Below, piece by piece: positions 9,914 to 21,231 of a stretch of 64,000 nt of DNA. Position numbers and translations under genes: made by a program. Positions within the stretch are counted from its first letter, which is position 1. Each line of letters opens with the position of its first letter. Location of the stretch: positions 13,624,857-13,688,856 of the forward strand of contig CM053331.1 of the NCBI GenBank assembly GCA_028583605.1, in the 5' to 3' direction. The DNA comes from Dastarcus helophoroides. Taxonomy: Eukaryota; Arthropoda; Insecta; Coleoptera; Bothrideridae. The notes beneath the pieces are model-generated. The model ran no database searches, had not been told where the DNA came from, and saw nothing but the letters and a program-made list of their open reading frames with translations.

Positions 9914-12900
9914 ACTACAAAATTTTGAGTTTTTTCCCCCAATTTCCCAGTTTACTCCTTTAGTATTTAAGTTTTTTATTTCTTAATTTTGACTTTTAGA
10001 AAATTTTTATTTTATTTTCTTAACTGAATTTAAATTTGAAAATTTTCTCTGAATTGGAAATTTCTGTCCAAATTTTTGCTTTTTCTGGAGATGTTCATGT
10101 TTTCAAAATGCACAAATTTAGATTTTTTTGAATTTTTAAGTTTCTACGTTCTTAGTGTCATTCTCGGAATTCTGTTCTTAATTTCTTCTTAAATTTTATT
10201 TAAAGTTAAGTTTTCGATTTTTGCCATAGCTTTTTATTTTTTTGGTAAGGTTTATGGTTTTTTTCTAGAAATTTCAAGTTCAACTTTACTGCTACTAAAA
10301 CACCAATTGTTTATTAAAATGTTGGGTTTTTTTTGAAAATTGATGATTAAAAATCTCAATTTCGTCTATGTGGAGAGGTTTTCATTTTTTGTTTTTTTTT
10401 AGAAACGTCGACTTTAAATTAGGAACTGCATTTTTTGTTTCATAAAATTACTTGTTTACACTTTTAATTTTGCCTTTTTTAAACTAAATTTTCGGTTTAA
10501 ATGCAAAATTTAGATTTTATCTCGAGATTTAACTTTTTTTTTTTCATCACTTTAATTTTGAGTTGAACTATTCTTTATTGTTGACTCTTCTTGGTCTTAT
10601 TTTGACCATCGTAAATTATTGATGAAACGTTTATTCCTGTTAATTTTTTGTTTATGTATTTCAATTTATTAGTTTTAACTAGTTCTTCCACATTTATTGT
10701 TCCCTTTCCTCCTTGTTATGCTTTGTTGACCAGCTCAAATAAGAGGCAAACATCGATGTTCAATGCTACATCCTTTTTGTACATTTTTAATATTTTCACA
10801 ACTTACTTCATGTGTAATGTTGGTCTTCTATATTTCATTTTTTCTCCATTCTGAGTAAAATAAACTAACCTATTTTTGTCGGCTGTCGCGCGATGACGTT
10901 TTAAGAATTTAGTTATCACGTAATCATATTTCAAAAAATGTTTCAAAATATTGTCCACTTTCATTACTAAAAATTGAAATATTTTCAAACTGGGTGACAG
11001 AAAGGTTAAATAAAATTAACATTTAATTTGAAGCTTCTACTATTTTCACTAAAAATCTCGAAAAAATCATTGTACATTCCAAATTTTTCTGAAAAATTTC
11101 TAGTTTACTGATTTCTTCTAAATTTTGAAATTTAAAGCCCGAGATTTTGGCGAGTTTTTATTTCGAAATTCGGAATTTTTTACAGTTTCAATTTTTACTG
11201 TTACTGAGTTTTAACTTAAACTAAAAATTATTCCTATTTTAAATTGTTAAATTTGTTTCAACTAGAATTTTTTTTCAATACATTTTTTTTCTATTAATTT
11301 CGGTATTCTTTTAAAATCTTATCTGTTTTTGTAAATTTCAAGCTTGAACTTAATTTTTTTATCGGTAATTTTTTGCGGTAAATTTTGATATTCCCATAAA
11401 ATTTACACCTTTTCCTCAAAATTTTGATTTAACACGGGATTTTTACTTTTTCCTCTAAAAATTCAAATTTTTGAGAAAACAATTTAACTTTCAATAGAAT
11501 TATCAGAGCTTATTGAAAAAACTTATCGATAAAAAATCGGGTTTAGGCTTCAAAAAAAAAGAATGAAAAAAATTGTTGAAAATGATTTATAATTTAAACC
11601 TGAAATTTGGAAAAGTTAAGAAAAAACGCAATTTTTATTGTAAAGTTAAAAACGAAACTGAAAAATTCTTTTGAGAATTTGATTATCTATGAAAATTTTA
11701 AAATATTTTAAGATTTGACTTTTTTTTTAAAGTTCGACTTTTCTGATAAGTTTAGCTTTATTTTCTAAAAGTGGGAGTGTTTTTCTTTTTAAATTTACAT
11801 CTTTTGAGAAAAATTTCCAAATAACACTCAAATTTAATAACAAAATTTTATATTTTTTAAATTGTGCAAATTTTTGAAACAAATTTACAAAAAGAACTTG
11901 CATTTTATGTACAAATAAATTGCCAAAATTTGAATTTTAATCACAAAATAATTGGTTTCAAGTTGGAATATTTGATTCTTGAAATTTCTCTGGAACTAGA
12001 AAAAAATTAAATTAGGACAATAAGTTGTTAATGAATTTTTTTCAACATTTTGGTTAATTTTAATTTCGAAATTTTGAGACTCTTCTAGAAATATTGACTC
12101 TTTTTCTCAAACATTTTAATAATTCCCACTTTAAAAGTCGAAATTATAAGAATATTTTTGACAATTTATTTGAAAAGAATATTTTTTCTTTAATTCCAAA
12201 AATGTTTTTTTTAATGTTGTTTACAAACAAGAAATTTCAACTTTTTCTAGAAATATGATTGCTTTCTCTCGAAATTTTGGGTTTAATTTTTAAATTTCGA
12301 TCTTTTTTTTATCGAAATTTGAATTTTGAATTCGAACTTGAGAATTTCAAAAATAAATTTAACATTTCTAGAAAAATTGGAAATTCCGATTCAGAATTTT
12401 CTTTGGTCCTATAGTAGTAGTAATTTTTTAGAGAAATATCAAATTGTAAAAAAGGTTGAAATTAGTAAGGTTAATTTTTTCTTGAAATTTCAATATTTTT
12501 TCCCAAATGTTTTTTTATTTTTATGCAGATTTGAAGTATATTTTCCCGAAACTTATACTTAATTTTCAGTTGCTTATCAAAATTACAAAATAAAATGAAC
12601 TTCAAAATTTAAAATTTCGTAAAAAAAAGTTAAATTTTCAAAACAAATTAGAGAAATCAAAATTTCTACAAAAAGGAAAAGTCGAAATTTCAAAAAAAAT
12701 CTTTGTATAAAATGTTTAGAGAAAAACACAAATTGCATAGGAAAAAAAAAGCAAAATTTCTTAGAGAAATAATCTTAATTTGAAAAAAGATTTGAAATAT
12801 CTACAAAAAAGTCGAAATTTTTTGTTTTTCCCAAAATTTTGAAATTTTTATAGAGCTTTCAGGGTTTTTTCCCAAACATTTTTTTGTCAAAACTACAAAA

Positions 12901-14031
12901 TAAAATGAACTTTAAATTGTCAAAGTGTAGTGAAAAAACTTGACATTTTTAAAGCAAATTACAGGAACATAAAGAAAAATCTGGAGAAGTTGGAATTTCT
13001 AGAAGAGATTTTAGGAATAACACTTTCAGTAAAAATGGATATTTCGATAAAATTTCTTTTTTTAAAATATTTAGGAAAAATGGAAACTGCAGAAAAAATT
13101 AAAATTTCCTAAAAAAATCGAAATATCTGAAAAAAACTCAAAAATTTTATACAAAATGAGATTTGAGGTAAAAAATCGAAGACACCGTATTAACTTATTT
13201 TTTAGAGAAATAGTAAAATACGGGATGAGTTGGATTTAGATTTTTTCTTGAAACTGTAGTTAGTTTCTCAAAATGTTGACCTTTTTAAATAAATTTGAGT
13301 TTTTTTCTTAACATTTTAATTCCTGATCGAAATATTGATTTTTTCCTCAAAACTTTTACAAAAATTAGTTTTTGAAAATGTGATTTCGATCAAAATTAAA
13401 AATAAAATAGGTTTTTAAATGTCTTAACTTCGTGAAAGAAATTTAAAATTTCTACAAAAAACTGTGTAATAAAAAGTGTTTAGAAAATTTTGAGAAAAAA
13501 ACTCGTAAGCGAAATTGGGGGGGGGGGCAGTTCCGCAGTGCCTATACGCCAACCGCCACTGCTTGATATCAAAGTTGAAGTGACGAGAAAAATATTTAAA
13601 TCTCGGGCAAAAATCGAAATTTTGCCTATAGATTGAAGATTTGGTTAAAAAAAGTCAACAATTGAAAATCCAAATTTGAAAACAAATTTCGGGACAAAAA
13701 CGAAAACCTTTGGATATGGATAAAAGGAAATTGAGAATTTAACCCTTAATTTTCAGAAAAAAGTTTCAAATATATATTTTGAAAGAAAAACCAACGTTTA
13801 AATGAAACAAATTGGAGTTCTAGCAAATTTTTGAGTTGAAACCTTAAAATTCCGAAAAGAATTAAAATCTTTGAAAAAGTCAAAAATTTGGATTTAGATA
13901 AGAGGTTTAAAACGAAATTGAAAAGGGAAACTTAAAATTTTAGGACAGAAATCTGAGTTTCCAGGATAAGAAAGTTTAGACAGGAAAGAGGGAAAGGGAA
14001 ACTTTATATACCATTCGTCTGCGCGCAGACG

Positions 14032-14280
14032 TCAATTCAGAAGAGTTTCGCCTATGGTATGGTGGACATACTGAGTTACCGTGCTCTGATGTTTTGAAAT
14101 TGGCCTTTTCATTCTTTGGTATTTTGCATATTCCCTCATATTCCTCTTTTCATTTTTTCTTTTTTTGTTCCTGAAGAAACCCCCTACGATGGTGGGCGAA
14201 ACGTCGAACACTTTAGTAGTTCTTTGACACGGTCCAATCCCGGAAGAAGTATATCCTGTACTGACTCTGGACAATAAGGA
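14032..14280 (-). repeat. dispersed repeat with AACTCAGTATGTC motif
   Basis: Read on the - strand it runs from CTTCTTCCGGGATTGG to GAAACTCTTCTGAATTG. It contains the same AACTCAGTATGTCnACCATA block that occurs three times at 26971-27159, and the two regions align along most of their length. It has an 80-residue open frame on the - strand that I do not recognise. On the + strand it holds CTGAAGA (14171) and GCGAAACGTC (14196), a hammerhead-like pairing of motifs. Confidence 0.6.
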
Positions 14281-14775
14281 GTCAAAAATGAAAATCTTAA
14301 TGTTGAAGGTGTAAACTCTGAATTTTAAGCAAATTTCGTAGTTAAATGAGAAATTTAGAAAAAAGTAACAATCTGTAATTAAGTTGAAATTCCTAGTGAC
14401 ATTTTCAGAAAAAGTAAAAACTAAAAGTTTAAATTTGAAATGTTGAAAAAAAAATTAATGATTATGTATAACTTACAAAATCACTTTCAGAATATATTTA
14501 AGCTGAAAATTTTGGCAAAGTCCGGAAGGGATTTTCTTTCGAGTTTAAAGTCAAAATTTTGAAAATATTAAAATCTTTAGGGAAAACCAAAATAAAGCCT
14601 TTAAAAAAGTAGAAATGATAACCTAAAAAAAATCTTATTTTTTATTTTAAAGACTATTTAAGAAAAATAAGAAGAAATAAGTGAAATTCCTGTATATTCC
14701 CGCAAATCCCGAAGAATCCCACACGATTTACATGCGAGTCTAGTCCCGCAAAACGGGCGCGGCATCCCAATATTG

Positions 14776-16200
14776 TTACTTTTGTAGTTACTTTTTATGT
14801 GATTACGAATTTTTTTAGTCAGCAGAATAACGGTGATTAGTTATTCCGCTGAAAAGGGAAGCATCGATGACGAAACCGTATCCGGATAAAACACAGGAGT
14901 GGTCGAACAGAAATAGATACATATTTTTCTGTTTTAGATGCAACTACAGGTTAACAACATAATAGAAAAATAAGATGTTAGCGTTTTTATGTTTTTGCTT
15001 CAGTTGGTTATGTTATCACGCCTTTTATCTAGTAAGTGGTTTATATGGCATTTTTGTGCTGATTTAATCTAACCTTTGGTGGACTGGAGATTATCAGCCA
15101 CTTTATTTAATTGTTCCCACAAATTTATTGCTTGCGAAAAAATGTTCTCTATAATATTCGTCGGCTTTTTCGTATATGCATTATTAAATATTACAGATGC
15201 ATCTTATGTTTGGAGTTACATGCTACACATTTTTCTCAGGACGTTCTTCCTGTTTTAAATATGAAACAATTAATCCGCCCACTTTGTCAGCTACTACAGA
15301 TTATAACATGCTTGCATCTGCATTTTGTCTGCAGTGACAAAATGAAAATGAATGAATGTTTCTTTTTCATCAGCAGTCGTATTCCGCTTTACGTCAATGA
15401 ATACTTCACATGCTTGAAAGGTTTCCATTTTCATCTATGAAAGGCATCCTCTGACGTTAAAAATGAAGAAAAAAATGTACATATGTTTTATCTTGGGGAG
15501 TGCAAGAAGGCAGTGAACTTACTTAATGCATGTTATGTACCGCACATGATATGCAGTCTTATTATCAGCACCCGGCATAGTTCGCAGGAAGGCATGATTT
15601 CCGTTCCTAAGTCTAGGCGTTCGCTGTGTTACTTTCTGTTTCAGTTTATGTGAATCGCGCCAATTAAGCACTCGCCTTTGGCATTTTCAATTGGCTGTAC
15701 GCACTGTCTATTTAATTCATTATTAACTTAATTCATTCAAGGAATTTGTGTAACTTCGTGTAGTCTGTGCGTTTCGAAATTCTGCATTTTGTTCGGAATT
15801 TGTTTCCTATATTTCAACTTTGAAAGCGATGCAAAGAGGAAATTTCGCGTGTTGGATGTATAATAAATAACATTGTGTTTAAGCGGTGGAAGTAATTACA
15901 CAAATTAAGCAGTAATGACGGTGGACATGAATGTGCGTGAAGTAACTCGCGTTATGGACTGAATACGTTCAAAAAGTTCAGTGTTGTGTAAAGAAGATTA
16001 TAATATACCCGCATCAAATTCGTGTTGTTGGATTGACTTGAAAGGTTTTATGTTACATAAATATAGTTGTCATAGATCGTCTTTTCCTTCGAATGAAAGG
16101 CAGGCATTTAACTAATATAAATTTATTACACAAATTTCCATAAAGATGAATCTTATGCAACTGTGATTAATCTTATGTTCGAATTATTTTTATTAAATAC
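14776..16200. other. no gene recognised
   Basis: Non-coding sequence of ordinary composition. The open frames at 15076-15258 and 15111-15440 overlap in different frames and show no domain. A short imperfect hairpin (CAGCAGAATAAC / GTTATTCCGCTG) lies at about 14820-14851. Confidence 0.55.
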
Positions 16201-16240
16201 TAGCTATTGCCCGTTGCTTCGTCCGCGCACTTAGATCTTT
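16201..16240 (+). repeat. retroelement-tail-like motif
   Basis: CTAGCTATTGCCCGTTGCTT followed by CGTCCGCGCAC resembles a motif (CTAGCTnTTGCCCGCGnCTTCG) that I associate with widespread insect repeats, usually ends of non-LTR or SINE elements. Only this short stretch is clear. Confidence 0.35.
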
Positions 16241-16325
16241 ACAACTTAACGAAGGAATTGTCCAAGAGTTTTTAATTTTATTAAATTGGTGGATCAATTT
16301 GTTTTGTTTTAATGTTTTCATTTGT

Positions 16326-16457
16326 AACTATTAAATTTGATTAACGAATAAAAAGCAACTGATATGAAAAATTCCACAATGTTTCCATAAATATTTGCTA
16401 ACATTGTGGAATTTTTAATATCTGTTGCTTTTTATTCGTTAATAAAGTTTAATAGTT
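16326..16457. repeat. 132-bp imperfect palindrome (MITE-like hairpin)
   Basis: Two 57-nt arms (16326-16382 and 16401-16457) are reverse complements with only a handful of mismatches, separated by 18 nt. The arms share ATTAACGAATAAAAAGCAAC and AAAAATTCCACAATGT. The size and structure suggest a foldback MITE or a snapback insertion. Confidence 0.75.
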
Positions 16458-16696
16458 ATGAATATTAAAGAATTCCACGAGGTAAGGGTTGGAAATGTCA
16501 ATTATTTTTAATTTGTCTCTGGTGTTAATTAAAAACTAGATACTCGATCAAACATGCTTTGGCGTTCGTGAAATTAATTTGGATAAACGTAATAAAACAA
16601 ACTTAATCAGCTATGTATTGCTTTAGGGAGTTTGTGCAGATTGTAGAATGATTTTTTTGTTCAAATTCGTTGGTAGATGATGTGTTTATTTAATTT

Positions 16697-17052
16697 TCTA
16701 TCGATTTTCCATTTATATATAATATATTGGGCGGCAAAGTTATGGCATATTGTTAGATGACGTTGTCCTCGGTGTCACATCATTTACTTACATAGAAAAT
16801 GAAGAAGGGTCATTTACTCTTTTTTAATGTAATATTAGTTTGGTACAGTTTTCCGAAATATTCTACTAGCAATTCCTCTTTAAAAATTAGGCCGTGGAAA
16901 CTGTACCAAACTAATATTACATTAAAAAAGAGTAAATGACCCTTCTTCATTTTCTATGTAAGTAAATGATGTGACACCGAGGACAACGTCATCTAACAAT
17001 ATGCCATAACTTTGCTGCCCAATATATTATATATAAATGGAAAATCGATAGA
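16697..17052. repeat. near-perfect 155-bp inverted repeat
   Basis: Arms at 16697-16851 and 16898-17052 are reverse complements with one mismatch (GGGCGGC versus GGGCAGC) and a 46-nt spacer. The arms are not evidently coding. The right arm ends where similarity to the LINE at 17053 begins, so the hairpin may have inserted into that LINE or formed during its truncated insertion. A transcript through it would fold into a long duplex. Confidence 0.9.
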
Positions 17053-18365
17053 TGATGAATAAATATGGGAAATACCATTTCAATCAGAAGCACTTGTTAC
17101 ACCAACATCCCCTAAAGAAGTGGTAACTGAAATAAAAAAATATCAATCCGAATAAAGCCACGAAGTACGACCTAATCACAGGTGAGATACTAAGGAATCT
17201 ACTACGTAAAGCTATTGTGAAACTGACTAACCTAATCAATGCTGCCTTTAGGCTAATGTACGTGCCCAGACTATGGAAAGTGGCTGAAGTTATAATGATT
17301 GCTAAACCAGGAGAACCTCCTAATGAAGTATCATCATACAGGCCACTATCGTTACTTCCTGTAATAGCAAAATTATTTGAGAAACTTCTGATCAAAAGAG
17401 TGGAACCAATTATTGAAGCAAAAAATCTGTTACCAAGCCATCAATTTGGTTTTACAGGTGGGCACTCTACAATTGATCAGACATTATTGAAAAATCAGTA
17501 GAAGAAAAGTCTGCTCAAATATCTTTCTTAATGTTGCTCAGACTTTCCATACAGTTTGGCATAAAGGACTAATATTTAAACTTAAAGCCTATATGCCCAA
17601 ACAATACTCTGAAACTTTTCGGTATTATATATCTGAAAATACTTTCGAATTAAACATGAATACACCTATTCAGACCTAAGGGAAATAACAGCAGAAGTTC
17701 CGCAAGGTAACGTGTTGGGTCCGGTCCTTTACCTACTATACACGTGCGACATAAGTGCATTAGAACATGACATTATTGCTACCTTTGCTGACGACACAGC
17801 CATATTGACACTAGGAAATACTAGCGAAGAGGCAACCAAAAAATTACATATAGCAGTTAACAAAATGCATGATTGGACTACTAAATGGAAAATCAGGGTG
17901 AACGAAACCAAATCTAATCACCTTAACTTTACCTGCAAAAGAAAAATACAAAATACACCTGTTACAATTAATAACAGACAAATACCATATGCAAATTCTG
18001 CAAAATACCTAGGTATAACATTAGATAATCAACTGCGTTGGAAAAAAAGGAAAGCACTTGGCATGAGATATAAAAAAATGTATTGGTTGATAGGAAGAAA
18101 CTCCACTTTAACTTACAATAAGCTCTTGCTTTATAAACAAGTACTAAAACCTGTATGGACCCACGGTAGTCAACTTTGGGGGGTGCACCAAGAAAAGTAA
18201 TATAGAGATAATTCAGAAATTTCAAAACAAAGTACTGAGGAATATAGTTGATGAGGAACAAGCGACCTCCATAAGGACCTAGGTGTGAAAACTGCAGCTA
18301 GAATCACTAAGAAAATGGCAGAAAGTCACGAACGACGACTCCATAGACATGTAAATGTTAAAGCA
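17053..18365 (+). pseudogene. Jockey-clade LINE reverse transcriptase, 5'-truncated and broken
   Basis: It starts with IPFQSEALVTPTSPKEVV, then after frameshifts LPVIAKLFEKLL and HQFGFTGGHSTIDQ (to about 17490). The middle third (17500-17700) is shifted and motif A reads FLNVAQTFHTVWH, so the catalytic Asp of the usual FLDV is lost. Motif B is present as VPQGNVLGP and motif C as TFADDTAIL (intact FADD). The thumb and tail follow (YLGITLDNQLRW, LLYKQVLKPVWTHGSQLWG) to RLHRHVNVKAI near 18365. Jockey-type similarity is clear; the protein is dead. Confidence 0.9.
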
Positions 18366-21231
18366 ATCCGAGCAATCCGAGGGTGTACGAGGTAATCCAA
18401 AATCGATGAAAAATTTTATTGTACCACGGGCCAAGTTTCCTTCAAACAATTCATTTAAAATTCGATTCTGGAACATTCGGGTTCTAAACTCAAATCTAAA
18501 CTCGGTTCATCAATACCTTCAAAATGAAAGACCCCATGTGCTGCCTCTGACAGAAACCCAAGTCTCCCCATCCATCAATACAGTCCATTTGCTTTGCCCT
18601 AATTACGACTTGCACACAAAATTTCGACACAAGAGGGGAATTTGCGCTTTTACGCGAAGCGACCTGTCCTGTCAACGTGAAAAAGCATTGAAATCTGCTG
18701 ATCATGATGTGATTTGGTCGAAAATCTGCTCCAAAAGCGAAGTAATATTCATTTGTTCATTTCATTTATCTCCAAACGATCCCTCATACAGACAGCTCTT
18801 CTCTTATCTCTTCGTAACCTTTGATCACCTACAGCCGAATCATCCAAACACTGAGGTTGTCTTTCTCGGTGACTTCAACGTACGCAACATCCTCTGGTTA
18901 AGGTTTTCTTCCCGAACTGACGACGCGGGAAGGGTGGCAGAGGTTTTCGCCATCATTCGTGGATTGTCGCAATTAGTTGAGGAACCCACAAGAATTCCTG
19001 AGGTAGACACCCATCAACCTAATCTACTCGATGTTTTCCTTACAAATTCACCAAATTCGTATAAAATCTCTGTGACATCACCGCTTGGAAATTCGGATCA
19101 CAAGCTTGTAGCAGCCTCTCGCTCGCTTCATGTACCATCTCCTTCCCAGACGCAATCTCGTAGGGTTTGGCACTTAAACTCTGCAAACTGGGAAGAATTA
19201 AGAGACTTCTTTGCATGGCAGGAAGTTTGCTTTAACTCAGACAACCCTTCCTTAGTCGGCGAATCCATCACGGAAACTATCCTGATTGATATGGAATGCT
19301 CAATTCCCCACTCCCAAAAGAAGTCTGTCTCCAGTAAATCTTGGTTCAGTCAAAAATGTGCTCGGACTATCTCCTGCAAAAATCGCGCATATCGTCGTTG
19401 GCAAAATAATCCCTCAGTCGAGACTCGGACCATATTTGTAGATGCACGAAATTCTTGTAAACAGGTTATTGACGAGGCAAAAAGTGATTTCGATCGTAAA
19501 ATGCGCCAGAGGTTTATCAACTGTCCGAATGGTTCCAGGTCCTTTTGGGGATTTGCAAAGTCGATTGGAAAGAATTTTACATCTTCACATTTTTCACTTT
19601 TACTCGATGAAAATAGCAATATTGCTACTACCTCCAAGGAAAAGGCTGACATGTTAGCCTTAATGTTTGCTGAAAATTCCAATCTTCCTAAGGTTGGCTT
19701 TTCAATGCCTGAAGTTGTTTTCAGACAACACACAATCAGGAAGATTCTCCTTGAGCTCGACACCTCGAAAGCTTCTGGCCTTGATTGTATTGCCGCTATT
19801 GTTCTTAAGAAGTGCGCCCCAGAGTTGACTCCTGTCCTAAGCAAATTGTTCGTACTCTCTTACAACAAAGGTATATTCCCTAACGTCTGAAAATCTGCTA
19901 GGGTGCAGCTTGTCTCTAAAAAGGGAAAAAGGAATCTGGCTAACAACTATCGCCCTATATCTTTGTTACCCGTTATATCTGAAGTGAAGAACGAGATTTT
20001 CAAATGTCTGAAGGGAAATAGAATCATCTCCCGACAGGCAATAAGGTTTTGGACAACAACGTTCCACTGGCGATCTACTGGCATATGTTACTTATATCTG
20101 CAATTCAGCTATGGAAAATCATGGTGAGGCTAGGATTGTGGTATTGGATATTGCAAAGGCTTTTGATAGAGTCTGACACCGATCTCTTCTCGCCAAATTA
20201 ACATCTTATGGTTTTCCTTTTGGACTATGTCATTTGATATCCAATTTTCTCGCTGACAGATCTCTTCAGGTCGTTGTCGATGGCATCTCATCCGAGACAT
20301 TTGCGATTAACGCAGGGGTGCCTCAGGGGCCTGTACTGTCTCCTACTCTATTTCTGTTACACATACACGATCTCTTAGCTTTAACTTCCAATCTTATATA
20401 CAGCTACGCAGATAATAGTAACCTTGTGTCGTCTTTTTTCTCCGACAAACCATTATCTATCGCTGCTTCAGATCGACTAAGGGAACAGCAGATACAGGCG
20501 ATTAATCGGGATCTCGAGATTATTCTGGAATCCCGCGGTTTTCTCTAAGAAAACATCAAGGGATAATGCAACACACATACTAATGGACGGTAAAACCCTT
20601 CCGATAGGAGCTAATCTATATATCCTAGGAGTGAATGCAAGCACTATCTTCTCTTGGGACGATCATGTGCGCGCCATTGCCAAATCCGTCTCTCAGAAGC
20701 TAGGCTTTCTTTTTAGAGCTAAAAAGTACCTTACATCTCATCAGCTATTAACACTATACAAAGCTCAAGTTAGGCCATACTGTTCTCATGTTTGGAGTTC
20801 AGCCCCAAAACACACTTTAGCTCTCTTGGATTCAATTCAAAGAAGAGCAGAGCGATTCGCCTAATTGATGACGAGAGTCTGACCGATTCTCTCAAAAACC
20901 TAGAACACAGGCGTATGGTTGGTAACTTGTCTCTTTTCTACAAGTACTATCATGGAAGATGCTCGCAGGAACTAATAGGATTGATCCCCGAAGGGCAAAA
21001 TTCTTGATGCATACTAGGCAGTCGGAGACAGCAAATTCCTGTGCGGTCCAGCTTAACACAGTGAGGATTTCTGTCTACGGAGACTCTTTTTTCTATAGAA
21101 CTTCCAAGTTATGGAACTTGTTACCGAAAGGAATTTTTCCCAAAAATTACAACCTATCCTTGTGTAAGAAGGCGGTTTATCGCCATCTATCCTTGTTTCC
21201 GCATCCTACTCGCAGTGCTTTCAAAGCATAA
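18366..21231 (+). pseudogene. CR1/Jockey-superfamily LINE ORF2 (endonuclease plus reverse transcriptase), broken
   Basis: The long first frame runs to 19890. It encodes an APE-type endonuclease (FWNIRVLN, LTETQVS, FLGDFN, GNSDHKLV) and the start of the reverse transcriptase. The frame ends at a TGA (19888-19890) where a Trp is expected, and another TGG-to-TGA change follows AFDRV near 20174. Later pieces are NNYRPISLLPV, VLDIAKAFDRV, AGVPQGPVLSP, SYADNSN (YADD changed to YADN), SHQLLTLYKAQVRPY and the C-terminal WNLLPKGIFPKNYNL (to 21231). Several frameshifts are present. It follows directly on the LINE that ends at 18365. The clade is not settled. Confidence 0.9.

Larger units (their letters stand above)
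8376..14775. repeat. large AT-rich satellite element with related inverted ends (foldback-like element 2)
   Basis: Both outer edges carry a GC-rich motif with repeated ATCCCG. GCATATAAATCGTG at 8408-8421 matches the complement of 14722-14735 at 13 of 14 bases, and similarity continues on both sides. Inside, the + strand is T-rich from about 8490 to 11500, mixed to 12560, and A-rich to 14690, so the strand bias inverts. A Tc1 element (8751-9913) and a repeat at 14032-14280 interrupt it. A G run is at 13518-13526. The open frames at 10648, 10803, 12326 and 12930 are compositional artefacts. Confidence 0.5.

Noticed and set aside
14820..14851. Short hairpin CAGCAGAATAAC / GTTATTCCGCTG
   Set aside because: One mismatch in 12 bp and no context; too short to interpret.
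15076..15440. Two overlapping open frames of 60 and 109 codons
   Set aside because: They occupy different frames of the same AT-rich DNA and show no domain.
17084..18261. Minus-strand open frames opposite the Jockey-like LINE
   Set aside because: They lie antisense to a clear reverse transcriptase and are shadows.
19350..19844. 164-codon minus-strand open frame
   Set aside because: Antisense shadow of the CR1-like LINE coding region.
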